NCBI RefSeq assembly: GCF_025244725.1
Contig: NZ_CP104203.1
Location: 992,001-1,056,000, forward strand
Direction of reading: 5' to 3'
DNA: 64,000 nt
DNA from: Chryseobacterium oranimense
Lineage (GTDB): Bacteria > Bacteroidota > Bacteroidia > Flavobacteriales > Weeksellaceae
The notes under the pieces are model-generated. The model did not search any database and was not told where the DNA came from. It was given only the letters and a program-made list of their open reading frames with translations. Positions 17,574 through 25,397 of the stretch are shown here, in pieces. The position numbers were made by a program, and so were the translations under genes. How positions within the stretch are numbered: position 1 is the stretch's first letter; each line of letters begins with the position of its first letter.

Positions 17574-18653
17574 ATGAAAAAAATATCTGTTATATTTATT
17601 CTGCCGGATCTGGAAACCGGTGGTGCAGAAAGAATTGTTACCACCATAGCCAATCACCTTTCCAGGGACCGGTTTGAACCAAAAATCCTGTTGCTTCGCA
17701 AACAGGGCGGATATCTTAATTTTCTTAAAAAAGATGTTGAAATCATAGACATCAATACAGAGCGGATCAGGCATTCCTTAAAACCCATTCTGGGTGAAAT
17801 CTACCGCAGAAAACCGGATATTGTGTTTTCTGGTTTTGGTGAGGTGAATGCTTATCTTGCCCTTTTTATCAAATTATTTCCCAGAACGAAATTCATAGCC
17901 CGCGAAACCAATGTGGTAACGCAGCATGTAACCCGTAAAGAAATTAAATTTTTCTACAATTTTTACAATAACTACCAGAGAATCATAGCGCAGAGCGATG
18001 ATATGATGCACGATCTGGTGGATAATTTTAATATAAAGAAGAAAAAAATCGTCAAAATAAATAATCCTGTCGATTTTGATTTTATCAACGAAAAACTGGC
18101 TGTTTCCCTAAAACCCGAAAGCTTTAAATACAACTATAAAAATGTAGTGGCGATAGGAAATCTTTCTGCTAGAAAAGGGTTTGATAATCTGTTAAAAGTA
18201 TTTTCAAGACTTAAAAATGAAAATATTATGCTTCACATCCTGGGTGATGGTAAAGATAAAGATGTGTTATTGCAGATGAAAGATTTTCTCGGGTTGAAAA
18301 ACGTTATTTTCCATGGCAGACAAGATAATCCATACCAGTTTTTGAAGTATGCAGATCTTTTTGTTCTGTCTTCAAGGTATGAAGGCTTTCCCAATGTTCT
18401 TTTGGAAGCAGGCGCCTGCGGAACCTATTCCCTGGCGAATAACTGTCCGGGCGGGATCAATGAAATTATTCAGCATAAGGTAAACGGGGAAGTTTCCAAT
18501 ATTGAAAATTATGAAGATTTCTCTGAGAAAATAATGAAAGTCTTACAGGGCAATTATAACCGTGACGGGATAAAAAACTCTATCAGATCACGGTTTTCAA
18601 AGGATATTATTCTGGATAAATATGAGAAGGTTTTGCTGGATTTGATGAAGTAA
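17574..18653 (+). CDS. Glycosyltransferase family 4 protein
   Basis: A 359-residue GT-B enzyme. The N-terminal half opens with L-P-D-L-E-T-G-G-A-E-R (residues 10-20), the acceptor-side loop of this family. The C-terminal half carries the nucleotide-sugar site R-Y-E-G-F-P-N-V-L-L-E-A-G (residues about 263-275), the E-X7-E motif of retaining GT4 enzymes. No membrane segments are apparent. It should add a sugar to a lipid-linked or capsular glycan at the cytoplasmic face. No other glycan genes are adjacent, so the product is unknown. Confidence 0.88.
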   Translation: MKKISVIFILPDLETGGAERIVTTIANHLSRDRFEPKILLLRKQGGYLNFLKKDVEIIDINTERIRHSLKPILGEIYRRKPDIVFSGFGEVNAYLALFIKLFPRTKFIARETNVVTQHVTRKEIKFFYNFYNNYQRIIAQSDDMMHDLVDNFNIKKKKIVKINNPVDFDFINEKLAVSLKPESFKYNYKNVVAIGNLSARKGFDNLLKVFSRLKNENIMLHILGDGKDKDVLLQMKDFLGLKNVIFHGRQDNPYQFLKYADLFVLSSRYEGFPNVLLEAGACGTYSLANNCPGGINEIIQHKVNGEVSNIENYEDFSEKIMKVLQGNYNRDGIKNSIRSRFSKDIILDKYEKVLLDLMK

Positions 18654-18713
18654 TATTTGTCTTTTGGAGCTTTATTTCCTTAGATTTGGGCCTGGTAAAA
18701 TCAATAACAGTCA

Positions 18714-19058
18714 ATGAAGAAAATTCCCAAAATAGGATGCGCTTGTGAAAAACCCGATTTTAATTATACTGAATACCGAAGCTCGGAATTGGGTACAGAT
18801 CATACTAACGGAAGATATGGAGAAGTAACGATTCAGCAGTGTAAGCTGTGCCAGAGAATATGGATTCATTATTTCGTTGAATACGAAAGTTTTTCCAAAT
18901 CGGGAAGATGGTACAAAGGAATTGTTTCGAAAAAAGACCGTTCACAAATAACCCCGGAAAATGCAGTAGAATATCTGGAAAGTCTTGAATGGTATGTGTA
19001 TGGGGGTTCTTTTTTTGAAAGTACAGGGACTTTTGGACAGGGAAAATTGAACGTGTAA
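18714..19058 (+). CDS. Hypothetical protein with possible metal-binding cysteines
   Basis: A 114-residue protein I do not recognise. It has a C-A-C pair at residues 9-11 and a C-K-L-C motif near residue 43, an arrangement that could bind one zinc. The rest is rich in Tyr, Trp and Phe (R-I-W-I-H-Y-F, L-E-W-Y-V-Y). No signal peptide or membrane segment is seen. It lies 60 bases after the glycosyltransferase and 50 before the cupin gene, so the three may be co-transcribed. No function is proposed. Confidence 0.6.
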   Translation: MKKIPKIGCACEKPDFNYTEYRSSELGTDHTNGRYGEVTIQQCKLCQRIWIHYFVEYESFSKSGRWYKGIVSKKDRSQITPENAVEYLESLEWYVYGGSFFESTGTFGQGKLNV

Positions 19059-19108
19059 TTTTTCACGCGGAGGTAAGAAAAATAAGCAGTAACATTAATA
19101 CCATATCA

Positions 19109-19495
19109 ATGAAACCATTTATAATCGTTATTCTGATACTGAATTCTGTCGCAGTCATAGCTCAGCAGAATAATATCTCCAGAAAGGAGTTATTGAAAAC
19201 TGACATTAATCAAAAGGTTAAGACTGCCGAAATTCAGGAAATAACACTGGCACCGGGATTAGAGGTTCCAAAGCATCTGCATCCCTGTCCGGTAGTGGGA
19301 GTCATAAAATCCGGGGAAGCCGTTTTTCAGATTGAAGGTCAGCAAAAAATAATTCTTCATGAAGGAGACGCTTTCTATGAGCCTAAAAATGTAAAGATCC
19401 TTCACTTTGATAATGCATCAGCAGAAAAACCACTCATTTTTTCAGCAATTTATCTGAGAGCAGGAAATGAGGAAAATATAAAATTGTTGAAATAA
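19109..19495 (+). CDS. Secreted cupin-domain protein
   Basis: A 128-residue protein with an N-terminal signal peptide (hydrophobic core I-I-V-I-L-I-L, ending V-I-A-Q-Q at residue 20) and a single small cupin barrel: P-G-L-E-V-P-K-H-L-H-P-C-P-V-V-G with two metal-ligand-type histidines, then G-E-A-V-F-Q-I and G-D-A-F-Y-E-P. It should be periplasmic. Cupins of this size bind a metal or a small molecule; ligand and role cannot be told from sequence. Confidence 0.75.
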   Translation: MKPFIIVILILNSVAVIAQQNNISRKELLKTDINQKVKTAEIQEITLAPGLEVPKHLHPCPVVGVIKSGEAVFQIEGQQKIILHEGDAFYEPKNVKILHFDNASAEKPLIFSAIYLRAGNEENIKLLK

Positions 19496-19549
19496 CGGTT
19501 CCGCAAATCAGCCATCTGAATGGTCAATCCCAAAATTGATAAAACTCAC

Positions 19550-19580
19550 TTTGGTGCTTGGTAATTTATATGTAAATTTG
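19550..19580 (+). promoter_or_regulatory. Flavobacterial-type promoter of lpdA
   Basis: TTTG (19550-19553), a 19-base spacer and TAAATTTG (19573-19580) form a perfect consensus; the lpdA ATG is 44 bases downstream. Confidence 0.8.
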
Positions 19581-19623
19581 TGAGAATTAAGAAAGATAAT
19601 AATAAACAAATTCATACAATAAC

Positions 19624-21027
19624 ATGAGTCAATTCGATGTTACCGTAATAGGTTCCGGTCCTGGAGGTTATGTAGCTGCTATCCGTGCGGCACAATTAGG
19701 TTTCAAAACAGCAATTATTGAAAAATATCCAACTTTAGGCGGAACTTGTCTTAACGTTGGATGTATTCCGTCAAAAGCGCTTTTAGATAGCTCTGAACAT
19801 TTCGAGAATGCGAAGCACAACTTCGCAGGCCACGGAATCATTATCAATGAGCCGCAGGCTGATATTGCAAGAATGATTGAGCGTAAGAATGAAGTGGTAA
19901 AACAGAATACAGATGGAATCAACTACCTGATGAGCAAAAACAAAATCACTGTTTTTGAAGGATTGGGTAGCTTCGAATCTGCCACTCAGATCAAAGTAAC
20001 AAAAAACGACGGTTCTTCTGAAACCATCGAATCCAAATATACCATTATCGCTACCGGTTCCAAGCCGTCTTCTTTACCTTTCATTACTCTGGATAAAGAA
20101 AGAGTGATTACTTCTACAGAAGCATTAAACCTTAAAGAAATTCCTAAGCACCTGGTAGTAATCGGTGGAGGAGTTATCGGTCTTGAATTAGGTTCTGTAT
20201 ACTTAAGATTGGGAGCTCAGGTAACGGTTGTTGAGTTCATGGATAAAATCATTCCGGGAATGGATGGAGCTTTAAGCAAAGAATTGACTAAAGTTCTTAA
20301 GAAGCAAGGAATGAAGTTTATGCTTTCTACAGCTGTTTCCGCAGTGGAAAGAAACGGAGATACCGTAAAGATCACCGCTAAAGATAAAAAAGGAGAAGAA
20401 GTAACGGTAGAAGGAGATTACTGTTTGGTTTCTGTAGGTAGAAGACCTTATACGGACGGTCTTGCTCTTGAAAAGGCAGGTGTAGAGCTTGACGAAAGAG
20501 GAAGAGTAAAAACCAATGATCACTTACAGACTAACGTTGCAAACATTTATGCAATCGGTGATGTAATCAAAGGGGCAATGCTTGCTCACAAAGCTGAAGA
20601 AGAAGGTGTTCTGGTTGCCGAAATACTGGCAGGACAAAAACCTCACATCAATTACAACCTGATTCCTGGTGTTGTGTACACATGGCCTGAAGTTGCCGGA
20701 GTTGGTAAAACCGAAGAGCAGCTAAAAGAAGAAGGAGTAGCTTATAAAGTAGGCTCTTTCCCAATGAGAGCGTTAGGAAGAAGCCGTGCAAGTGGTGATA
20801 TTGATGGTCTTGTTAAAATTATTGCAGACGAAAAAACTGATGAGGTTTTAGGAATGCACATTATTGGAGCAAGAGCTGCCGATCTTATTGCAGAAGGGGT
20901 AATTGCTATGGAATTCCGTGCAAGTGCTGAAGATATTGCAAGAAGTTCTCACGCCCACCCAACCTATGCTGAAGCTATTAAAGAAGCAGCATTGGATGCT
21001 ACGGCAAAAAGACCGATTCATATGTAA
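19624..21027 (+). CDS. lpdA: Dihydrolipoyl dehydrogenase (E3)
   Basis: A 467-residue FAD flavoenzyme that reoxidises dihydrolipoamide with NAD in the 2-oxoacid dehydrogenase and glycine-cleavage complexes. The FAD-binding G-S-G-P-G-G-Y is at residues 11-17. The redox disulfide G-G-T-C-L-N-V-G-C-I-P-S-K is at about 40-52. An NAD-binding G-G-G-V-I-G-L-E-L-G follows near 182, and the C-terminal catalytic H-A-H-P-T-Y-A-E near 445. Length matches the family. It has its own consensus promoter and terminator, so it is expressed apart from the E1/E2 genes, none of which is here. Confidence 0.97.
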   Translation: MSQFDVTVIGSGPGGYVAAIRAAQLGFKTAIIEKYPTLGGTCLNVGCIPSKALLDSSEHFENAKHNFAGHGIIINEPQADIARMIERKNEVVKQNTDGINYLMSKNKITVFEGLGSFESATQIKVTKNDGSSETIESKYTIIATGSKPSSLPFITLDKERVITSTEALNLKEIPKHLVVIGGGVIGLELGSVYLRLGAQVTVVEFMDKIIPGMDGALSKELTKVLKKQGMKFMLSTAVSAVERNGDTVKITAKDKKGEEVTVEGDYCLVSVGRRPYTDGLALEKAGVELDERGRVKTNDHLQTNVANIYAIGDVIKGAMLAHKAEEEGVLVAEILAGQKPHINYNLIPGVVYTWPEVAGVGKTEEQLKEEGVAYKVGSFPMRALGRSRASGDIDGLVKIIADEKTDEVLGMHIIGARAADLIAEGVIAMEFRASAEDIARSSHAHPTYAEAIKEAALDATAKRPIHM

Positions 21028-21070
21028 TTTTTTATTGAAAGATTTAAAAATTCAAATATTTAAAAATGAA

Positions 21071-21097
21071 AGAGAAGCAAAATGCTTCTCTTTTTTA
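21071..21097 (+). terminator. lpdA terminator
   Basis: AGAGAAGCA (21071-21079) and TGCTTCTCT (21083-21091) with a three-base loop and a T run. Confidence 0.85.
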
Positions 21098-21241
21098 TTT
21101 TAATCAGGATAATTGGTCATTGTTGAAATTTACTCTCTTGAACTATATTAGATTAGGAAATAAGGAGTCATAAACAGTAAAATAGGATATATGGTTTAAA
21201 ATCTTCAATTTTCCGTACCTTTGTGGCTAATTTTATATTCA

Positions 21242-22066
21242 ATGCAACTCGGAAAAACCCAGACTTTAAAAATTTCAGATAAAAACAATTCAGGATGGAT
21301 CTTGACGGATGAATCAGGCGAAAAAGCTTTTCTGCCTAAGGTTTTCACCAACGATGAAAAAGAAATCAATGAAGATGTTGAAGTTTTTGTCTATCAGGAT
21401 GATGGTAAATTAAAAGCAACCACTGAAATTCCATTGGCTGAAGTAGGCGAGTATGCTGTAATGAGCTGTGTACAGAGTCTTCCAAGCGGAGCCTTTATGG
21501 ACTGGGGAATTATTAAAGACCTTTTTATCCCCTACAAACAGCAGAAATCCAAAATTATTGAAGGGAAAAGATATCTGGTTTATCTTTATGTAGATGAAGA
21601 CCTTGATCTGATTACCGGAACTACAAAATTCAAAAGAAATCCACAATATCAGGATCTTCCTTTCCAAAAAGGAGATAAAGTAGACCTGCTTATGATGAAC
21701 GAAAGTGAGCTGGGCTGGAACGTGGTAATCAATAAAAAATACATCGGACTTATTTACGCATCTGACGTATTCAAAAAACTCTATCCTTTATCAGAAGAAA
21801 GCGGATATATCAAAGCGATCCGCGAAGATGGTAAAATTGATGTTTCCCTACAGCCGGAAGGTTTTGAAAATATAGATGAATTCAAACAAAAGATTCTGAA
21901 CAAGCTGGAAGAAAACTATGGATTGCTTTATCTTTCAGACAAATCTTCTCCTGAAGAAATCAAAGATGAGCTTCAGATGAGTAAGAAGAATTTCAAAAAA
22001 GCACTCGGCGGACTTTATAAAGACAAGATCGTCGATATTTCAGAAGATAAAATAAAATTATTATAA
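21242..22066 (+). CDS. S1-like RNA-binding protein (CvfB/YitL family)
   Basis: A 274-residue cytoplasmic protein made of tandem S1-like OB folds and a C-terminal winged helix. Recognisable parts are the first fold around A-F-L-P-K, the central V-Q-S-L-P-S-G-A-F-M-D-W-G, and the C-terminal S-P-E-E-I-K-D-E-L-Q-M-S-K-K-N-F-K-K-A-L-G-G-L, the hallmark of CvfB. In Staphylococcus CvfB binds RNA and affects virulence-factor expression; the role in Bacteroidota is unknown. The ATG at 21242 is chosen over an in-frame TTG at 21221, which lies at the edge of a TACCTTTG promoter box (21216-21223). Confidence 0.85.
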   Translation: MQLGKTQTLKISDKNNSGWILTDESGEKAFLPKVFTNDEKEINEDVEVFVYQDDGKLKATTEIPLAEVGEYAVMSCVQSLPSGAFMDWGIIKDLFIPYKQQKSKIIEGKRYLVYLYVDEDLDLITGTTKFKRNPQYQDLPFQKGDKVDLLMMNESELGWNVVINKKYIGLIYASDVFKKLYPLSEESGYIKAIREDGKIDVSLQPEGFENIDEFKQKILNKLEENYGLLYLSDKSSPEEIKDELQMSKKNFKKALGGLYKDKIVDISEDKIKLL

Positions 22067-22072
22067 AATACA

Positions 22073-22100
22073 ACGGGCAGAAATTTCTGCCCGTTTTTAT
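22073..22100 (+). terminator. Terminator after the CvfB-like gene
   Basis: ACGGGCAGAAA (22073-22083) and TTTCTGCCCGT (22084-22094) form a strong stem followed by a T run. Confidence 0.85.
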
Positions 22101-22200
22101 TTTCATCAATAACTTCCTGTATTTATGGAGGTTATTTTTACTTTGTATTCATGTATGTGAGATATAAATTTTAAAAAACATGATGCAAATCATAACAATT

Positions 22201-22284
22201 TTGTTTAATTATTTTGTTTAACAATTTTGTCAAAAATAAAATTTGATTTACATTTGCACAAAATTGTTTAACAATAATGTCAAA
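22201..22284 (+). promoter_or_regulatory. Operator repeats over the tetR/RND operon promoter and start codon
   Basis: Two near-identical 21-base boxes opening TTGTTTAACAAT and ending TGTCAAA lie at 22214-22234 and 22264-22284, exactly 50 bases apart, 19 of 21 bases alike. A third, weaker copy (17 of 21) overlaps at 22201-22221. Each main box contains the near-palindrome TTGTTTAACAA. Box one covers the promoter -33 element; box two covers the ATG at 22277. This is the probable site for self-repression by the TetR protein. Confidence 0.7.
22226..22256 (+). promoter_or_regulatory. Promoter of the tetR-RND efflux operon
   Basis: TTTG (22226-22229), a 19-base spacer and TACATTTG (22249-22256). 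It is a perfect flavobacterial consensus embedded between the operator boxes. Confidence 0.8.
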
Positions 22285-22870
22285 TCAAGCAAAAAAAGAC
22301 CAAACACAGGAATTGATCAAAGAGACAGCGAAGAATTTATTCTTTGTGAAAGGGAAGTTTGATGCTACTACCCAGGAGATCGCAGATGCAGCAGGAGTAA
22401 ACCGGACACTGATTAATTATTATTTCCGTTCAAGAGATAATCTGATTCAGATTATTTTTGACGAAGCTCAGCGAGTGGAACAGGAAAAATCCAAGATTAT
22501 CCAAAATGCTGACCTGCCATTCAAAGTAAAAATGAGTAAGTTCATAGAAGGCAGCCTATCTACCAGTCTTCAGTATCCATACCTGGAAACCTATATCGTT
22601 TCACAGATCAATAAAGGAAACTGCCGCCAGAGAGAGATTGAAGAAGATGTACTGGAAACCCTTTATAAAGACATCGAAAAAGAAATGGAGCTGGGAAATA
22701 TTGAAAGAATGGCTCCCGTTCAGTTTATTCTGAATATGGTTTCATTACTTGTATTTCCAAGTGCCATAAGACCTTTATTCATGGAGAATCTGATGATCAG
22801 TGACGAGGAATATGATAAAATTATTTCCGAAAGAAAAGAAATTATTATCAATATGCTTTTCAAAAATTAA
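22277..22870 (+). CDS. TetR/AcrR family transcriptional regulator of the RND operon
   Basis: A 197-residue one-component repressor. The N-terminal helix-turn-helix spans about residues 10-55 (T-T-Q-E-I-A-D-A-A-G-V-N-R-T-L-I-N-Y-Y-F). The C-terminal two-thirds is a helical ligand-binding domain. The family binds palindromic operators as dimers and releases them on binding a drug-like ligand. It is the first gene of an operon with tolC-, acrA- and acrB-like genes (96 bases to the next gene, no terminator). Operator-like repeats overlie its own promoter and start codon, so autoregulation together with the pump is likely. Confidence 0.92.
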   Translation: MSNQAKKDQTQELIKETAKNLFFVKGKFDATTQEIADAAGVNRTLINYYFRSRDNLIQIIFDEAQRVEQEKSKIIQNADLPFKVKMSKFIEGSLSTSLQYPYLETYIVSQINKGNCRQREIEEDVLETLYKDIEKEMELGNIERMAPVQFILNMVSLLVFPSAIRPLFMENLMISDEEYDKIISERKEIIINMLFKN

Positions 22871-22966
22871 AATAATGTTAAAGTATTTTATGAAATGATC
22901 CGTCATGCAGAAGTAAAAGCATTGAAAAGAAAAACTACATTAAAAAAATAAACGAAGTATAAAATT

Positions 22967-24319
22967 ATGAAAAGAAAACGTATAACTGCTAAAAAGCTAA
23001 AAATTGGGATAGCTGCAGCATTTATGATTTTCGGCTTTTCATCGGTATCTGCCCAGCAACAGGTTTCTTTGCAGGAAGCCATCAAGCAGGCACTGCAAAA
23101 TAAAGCAGAAGCCAAAAAGGCGGCATTGCAGATTAAAAAAGCTGAATACAAGATCGATGAGGCCAGAGCTGGTGCCCTGCCACAGATAACCGCTACTGCA
23201 GGATTAACTTATAACCCTATTATTCAGGAATCTTTGCTTGAATTCGGAGGAGAAAGAATAAGGGCACAGCTGGGACAGCCGTGGAGCTCAACTGCTTCTG
23301 TACAGGTTCATCAGGCTATATTCGACCAGAGAGTTTTCACTGGCCTTAAAGCTGCAAAATCTACAAGAGAATTCTACGTCCTGAATGCTCAGCTTACCAA
23401 CGAGCAGATTATTGAAAATGTAGCAACAGCCTATTATCAGGTTTTTGTACAGGAAGAAAATCTTAAAACAGTAGAAGCCAGCTATGCCAATACCGAAAAA
23501 GTAAGAAACGTGATCAAAAGCTTAGTAGATAATGGTTTGGCGAAAGCTATCGACTTAGACCGTACCAATGTACAGCTTACCAACATCGGTTCAAACAAAC
23601 AGCAGCTGATCAATTCCGTTGAGCTTTCAAAAAATGCTTTAAAGTTTTATATGGGAGTACCTATTACTACAGATATTGAGCTTGAAGAAAAAACAATAGA
23701 ACCGAAACCGGAACTTATTGCCAGTAATGTAAACCTGGAAAACCGTACGGAAATCAAAGTTTTAAATAAGAACAGAGAGCTCCTTCAGTACAACAAAAAA
23801 GCTACGGAAGCTTATCTTTATCCAACAGTGAATCTTACAGCAAATTATGGCTGGGGAGGACAGGGTGCAAAATTCCCGCTTACCAATGGGATCAACAACG
23901 GTGTTCTTTGGAGTGATTATTCAGCAATCGGTTTAAATATCAATATCCCGATTTTCACTGGTGGTGCTACAAAAGCCAAGATCAACCAGGCCGAGATCGA
24001 TATCCAGGATTTAGATGTGGATATTCAGAATACACAGTTAAGCTTAAGCTTAGATTATAAAAATGCCGTTACCAATATGGAAAATGCATTAATTAATATT
24101 CAAAGCATGAAAGATAATGTGGATCTGGCAGAAAGAGTACAGAAAAATACTCAGGCAAACTATCAGTATGGTTTGGCAACCCTTACGGAAGTCCTGGATT
24201 CTGAAAATGCTTTAACACAAGCAAAACAGAACTATTCAAACGCATTACTGGATTACAAGCAGGCTGAGATCAAATTAATTAAAGCTAAAGGAGAACTGAA
24301 CACACTACAAAATTTATAA
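22967..24319 (+). CDS. TolC family outer-membrane efflux protein
   Basis: A 450-residue outer-membrane channel. After an N-terminal signal region ending V-S-A-Q (residues 26-29) come two OEP repeats rich in coiled-coil helix, each with the typical pattern (S-L-Q-E-A-I-K-Q-A-L-Q-N-K near residue 34; L-N-I-N-I-P-I-F-T-G-G in the second half; Y-G-L-A-T-L-T-E-V-L-D-S near 405). It forms the exit duct of the tripartite RND pump. It is followed after nine bases by the membrane-fusion gene. Confidence 0.92.
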   Translation: MKRKRITAKKLKIGIAAAFMIFGFSSVSAQQQVSLQEAIKQALQNKAEAKKAALQIKKAEYKIDEARAGALPQITATAGLTYNPIIQESLLEFGGERIRAQLGQPWSSTASVQVHQAIFDQRVFTGLKAAKSTREFYVLNAQLTNEQIIENVATAYYQVFVQEENLKTVEASYANTEKVRNVIKSLVDNGLAKAIDLDRTNVQLTNIGSNKQQLINSVELSKNALKFYMGVPITTDIELEEKTIEPKPELIASNVNLENRTEIKVLNKNRELLQYNKKATEAYLYPTVNLTANYGWGGQGAKFPLTNGINNGVLWSDYSAIGLNINIPIFTGGATKAKINQAEIDIQDLDVDIQNTQLSLSLDYKNAVTNMENALINIQSMKDNVDLAERVQKNTQANYQYGLATLTEVLDSENALTQAKQNYSNALLDYKQAEIKLIKAKGELNTLQNL

Positions 24320-24328
24320 TAAACTAAA

Positions 24329-25390
24329 ATGAAAAAAACTTTAATATATATCATCGTAGCAGCTGTGCTGATAGGACTGGCAGCCTACAAGATTGCAGGT
24401 AATAAAGAAAAGCAGACACAGGAAGTAAAAGAAGTTGCCAAGCAGGTAGATAAGATCAACGTAAATATCGTAACTGTTAATAGAGAAAATATTGATACAG
24501 ACTACTCAGCCAACGGAACTTTCATTCCTAAACAGGAAATGAACCAGTCCTCTGAAATTGCAGGACGTATCGTAAATGTCCTTGTAAAAGAAGGATCAAG
24601 AGTTTCTGCAGGTCAAACTTTAGCAACAATTAAAAGAGATGCTATCGAAGTAGATATTACTCAGGCTCAGAATAATCTGCAAAATGCAATTGTTGATAAC
24701 CAGCGTTACGAAAATGCCTTTAAAACAGGAGGGGTTACAAAGCAGCAGGTAGACAATTCAAGACTGCAGCTGAAAAATGCACAGGCAGCCGTAAGAGCTC
24801 AGGGTGTAAGAGTAAACGATACCAGCATCCGTGCAGGAATCAGCGGAACCATCAACAAAAAAATGGTAGAGCCGGGAACAGTTGTTTCAGTAGGAAGTTC
24901 AATGTTTGAAATTGTGAATATCAACAGCCTGAAATTATCTGTTTTAGTAGACGAAAGCCAGATTGGAAAAATCCAGTTAGGTCAGGAAGTTCCGATTAAA
25001 GTAAACGTTTTACCGGAAGATTCTTTCGTGGGTAGAATTACTTTTATCGCACCCAAAAGTGATGCTTCTTTAAATTTCCCTGTTGAGATTGAAGTTCAGA
25101 ACAGAGGAAACCTGAAAGCAGGGATGTATGCTACCGCTACCTTTAAAACAAACCACGGAGCTGAAACTCAAAATATGCTGACTGTTCCGGCAGAAGCATT
25201 TGTAAATGGAGTAAGTTCAGGACAGTTATTTGTTGTTCAGAACGGTGTTGCCAAGCTGATCAAAGTAACGGTTGGAAAAGTTTACGGAGACAAAGTTCAG
25301 GTTTTAAGCGGTTTGAATGGAGGAGAGCAGGTAGTAACCAGCGGACAGATCAACCTGGACAACGGATCTAAAGTGAATATTATAAAGTAG
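24329..25390 (+). CDS. Efflux RND periplasmic adaptor (membrane fusion protein)
   Basis: A 353-residue HlyD/AcrA-type adaptor. It has an N-terminal membrane anchor (L-I-Y-I-I-V-A-A-V-L-I-G-L-A-A). Lipoyl half-motifs follow (I-A-G-R-I-V-N-V-L-V-K-E-G-S-R-V-S-A-G-Q-T-L and G-I-S-G-T-I-N-K-K-M-V-E-P-G), then a short alpha-hairpin, beta-barrel and membrane-proximal domains. It joins the inner-membrane pump to the TolC-like duct. No lipobox cysteine is visible; anchoring is by the N-terminal helix. It sits seven bases before the pump gene. Confidence 0.92.
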   Translation: MKKTLIYIIVAAVLIGLAAYKIAGNKEKQTQEVKEVAKQVDKINVNIVTVNRENIDTDYSANGTFIPKQEMNQSSEIAGRIVNVLVKEGSRVSAGQTLATIKRDAIEVDITQAQNNLQNAIVDNQRYENAFKTGGVTKQQVDNSRLQLKNAQAAVRAQGVRVNDTSIRAGISGTINKKMVEPGTVVSVGSSMFEIVNINSLKLSVLVDESQIGKIQLGQEVPIKVNVLPEDSFVGRITFIAPKSDASLNFPVEIEVQNRGNLKAGMYATATFKTNHGAETQNMLTVPAEAFVNGVSSGQLFVVQNGVAKLIKVTVGKVYGDKVQVLSGLNGGEQVVTSGQINLDNGSKVNIIK

Positions 25391-25397
25391 CAGATCG

